DNA of 5,644 nucleotides from Colimorpha sp045222795 (GTDB taxonomy: Bacteria > Bacteroidota > Bacteroidia > Bacteroidales > P3): positions 1 through 5,644 of the forward strand of contig JBGUZF010000010.1 in NCBI GenBank assembly GCA_045222795.1. Reading direction: 5' to 3'. The position numbers were made by a program, and so were the translations under genes. The notes beneath the pieces are model-generated. The model was given only the letters and a program-made list of their open reading frames with translations. It did not search any database and was not told the origin of the DNA. Of the stretch, positions 5,559 through 5,644 are shown in pieces. The first letter of the stretch is position 1; each line of letters opens with the position of its first letter.

Positions 5559-5623
5559 GAACGCGAGAAATTTGAAATGATGAGAAGATAGAGATAGCGT
5601 GTGTCAATCATTATATATAAGGT

Positions 5624-5644
5624 ATGATGAGGACACGAAGACGA
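5624..5644 (+). CDS. Possible start of the next gene, cut by the window edge
   Basis: ATG ATG followed by Arg/Thr codons (MMRTRRR) stays open to the edge and follows a TATAAGGT run with a weak Shine-Dalgarno-like AAGG. It lies about 80 nt downstream of the predicted transcription start. Either ATG (5624 or 5627) could be used. Seven codons are too few to identify anything, and the true start may lie beyond the window. Confidence 0.25.

Larger units (their letters stand above)
5279..5623. other. Intergenic region: terminator, then promoter and leader
   Basis: This is A/T-rich and has no convincing gene on either strand. It contains a small A/T palindrome (TATATT-gt-AATATA, 5313-5326), a strong terminator, a G/T-rich stretch at 5381-5417 without recognised function, an A/T-rich stretch, a rightward promoter at 5507-5537, and a leader with a 6-bp hairpin. 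Confidence 0.75.

Noticed and set aside
5407..5607. A 66-codon minus-strand open frame in the right intergenic region
   Set aside because: It runs across the strong rightward promoter and A/T-rich DNA, has no promoter of its own and no recognisable protein pattern.

Overview
The window looks like a chromosomal piece of a Bacteroidota bacterium, most likely order Bacteroidales. The main evidence is three Bacteroidetes-type -7 boxes (TAnnTTTG), two of them with a correctly spaced TTTG -33 element. Supporting signs are A/T-rich leaders without clear Shine-Dalgarno sequences, a lipoprotein and a secreted family 20 glycosidase of kinds common in gut Bacteroidales, and short-period tandem repeats. 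No exact genus can be read from the sequence.

Layout. Positions 1-1586 (minus strand) hold a compact three-gene unit read leftwards: an isoprenylcysteine/phospholipid methyltransferase-like membrane protein, a small single-domain cupin, and a lipoprotein that runs off the left edge. The genes are 2 and 12 bp apart and share a promoter near 1612-1619. Positions 1587-1927 are a divergent intergenic region with that promoter, a strong rightward promoter (1678-1709), a leader of about 210 nt, and a nine-copy 11-bp tandem array (1805-1903) just before the next start codon. Positions 1928-5278 (plus strand) hold a 237-residue protein of unknown function and, 27 bp later, an 869-residue secreted GH20-type beta-hexosaminidase with a chitobiase C-terminal domain and an F5/8 type C domain. 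A rho-independent terminator follows at 5337-5380. Positions 5381-5644 hold another strong rightward promoter and a leader for a gene that starts at or beyond the right edge.

The most unusual signal is a set of 7-bp tandem repeats with three different unit sequences. AAATTGA x4 supplies the stop codon of the unknown gene and fills the gap to the glycosidase. AGTGGGT-type units form a 32-bp inverted repeat with a 12-nt loop, inserted in frame in the catalytic barrel of the glycosidase. CCTTTCA-type units lie in frame in its C-terminal domain. The 11-bp array upstream can also be read as a 7-bp core plus a 4-bp linker. They look like one class of repeat that tolerates both intergenic and coding sites. 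How the genes cooperate is mostly unclear: the glycosidase should release N-acetylhexosamines from glycans outside the cytoplasm, while the methyltransferase-cupin-lipoprotein unit has no evident functional link to it.
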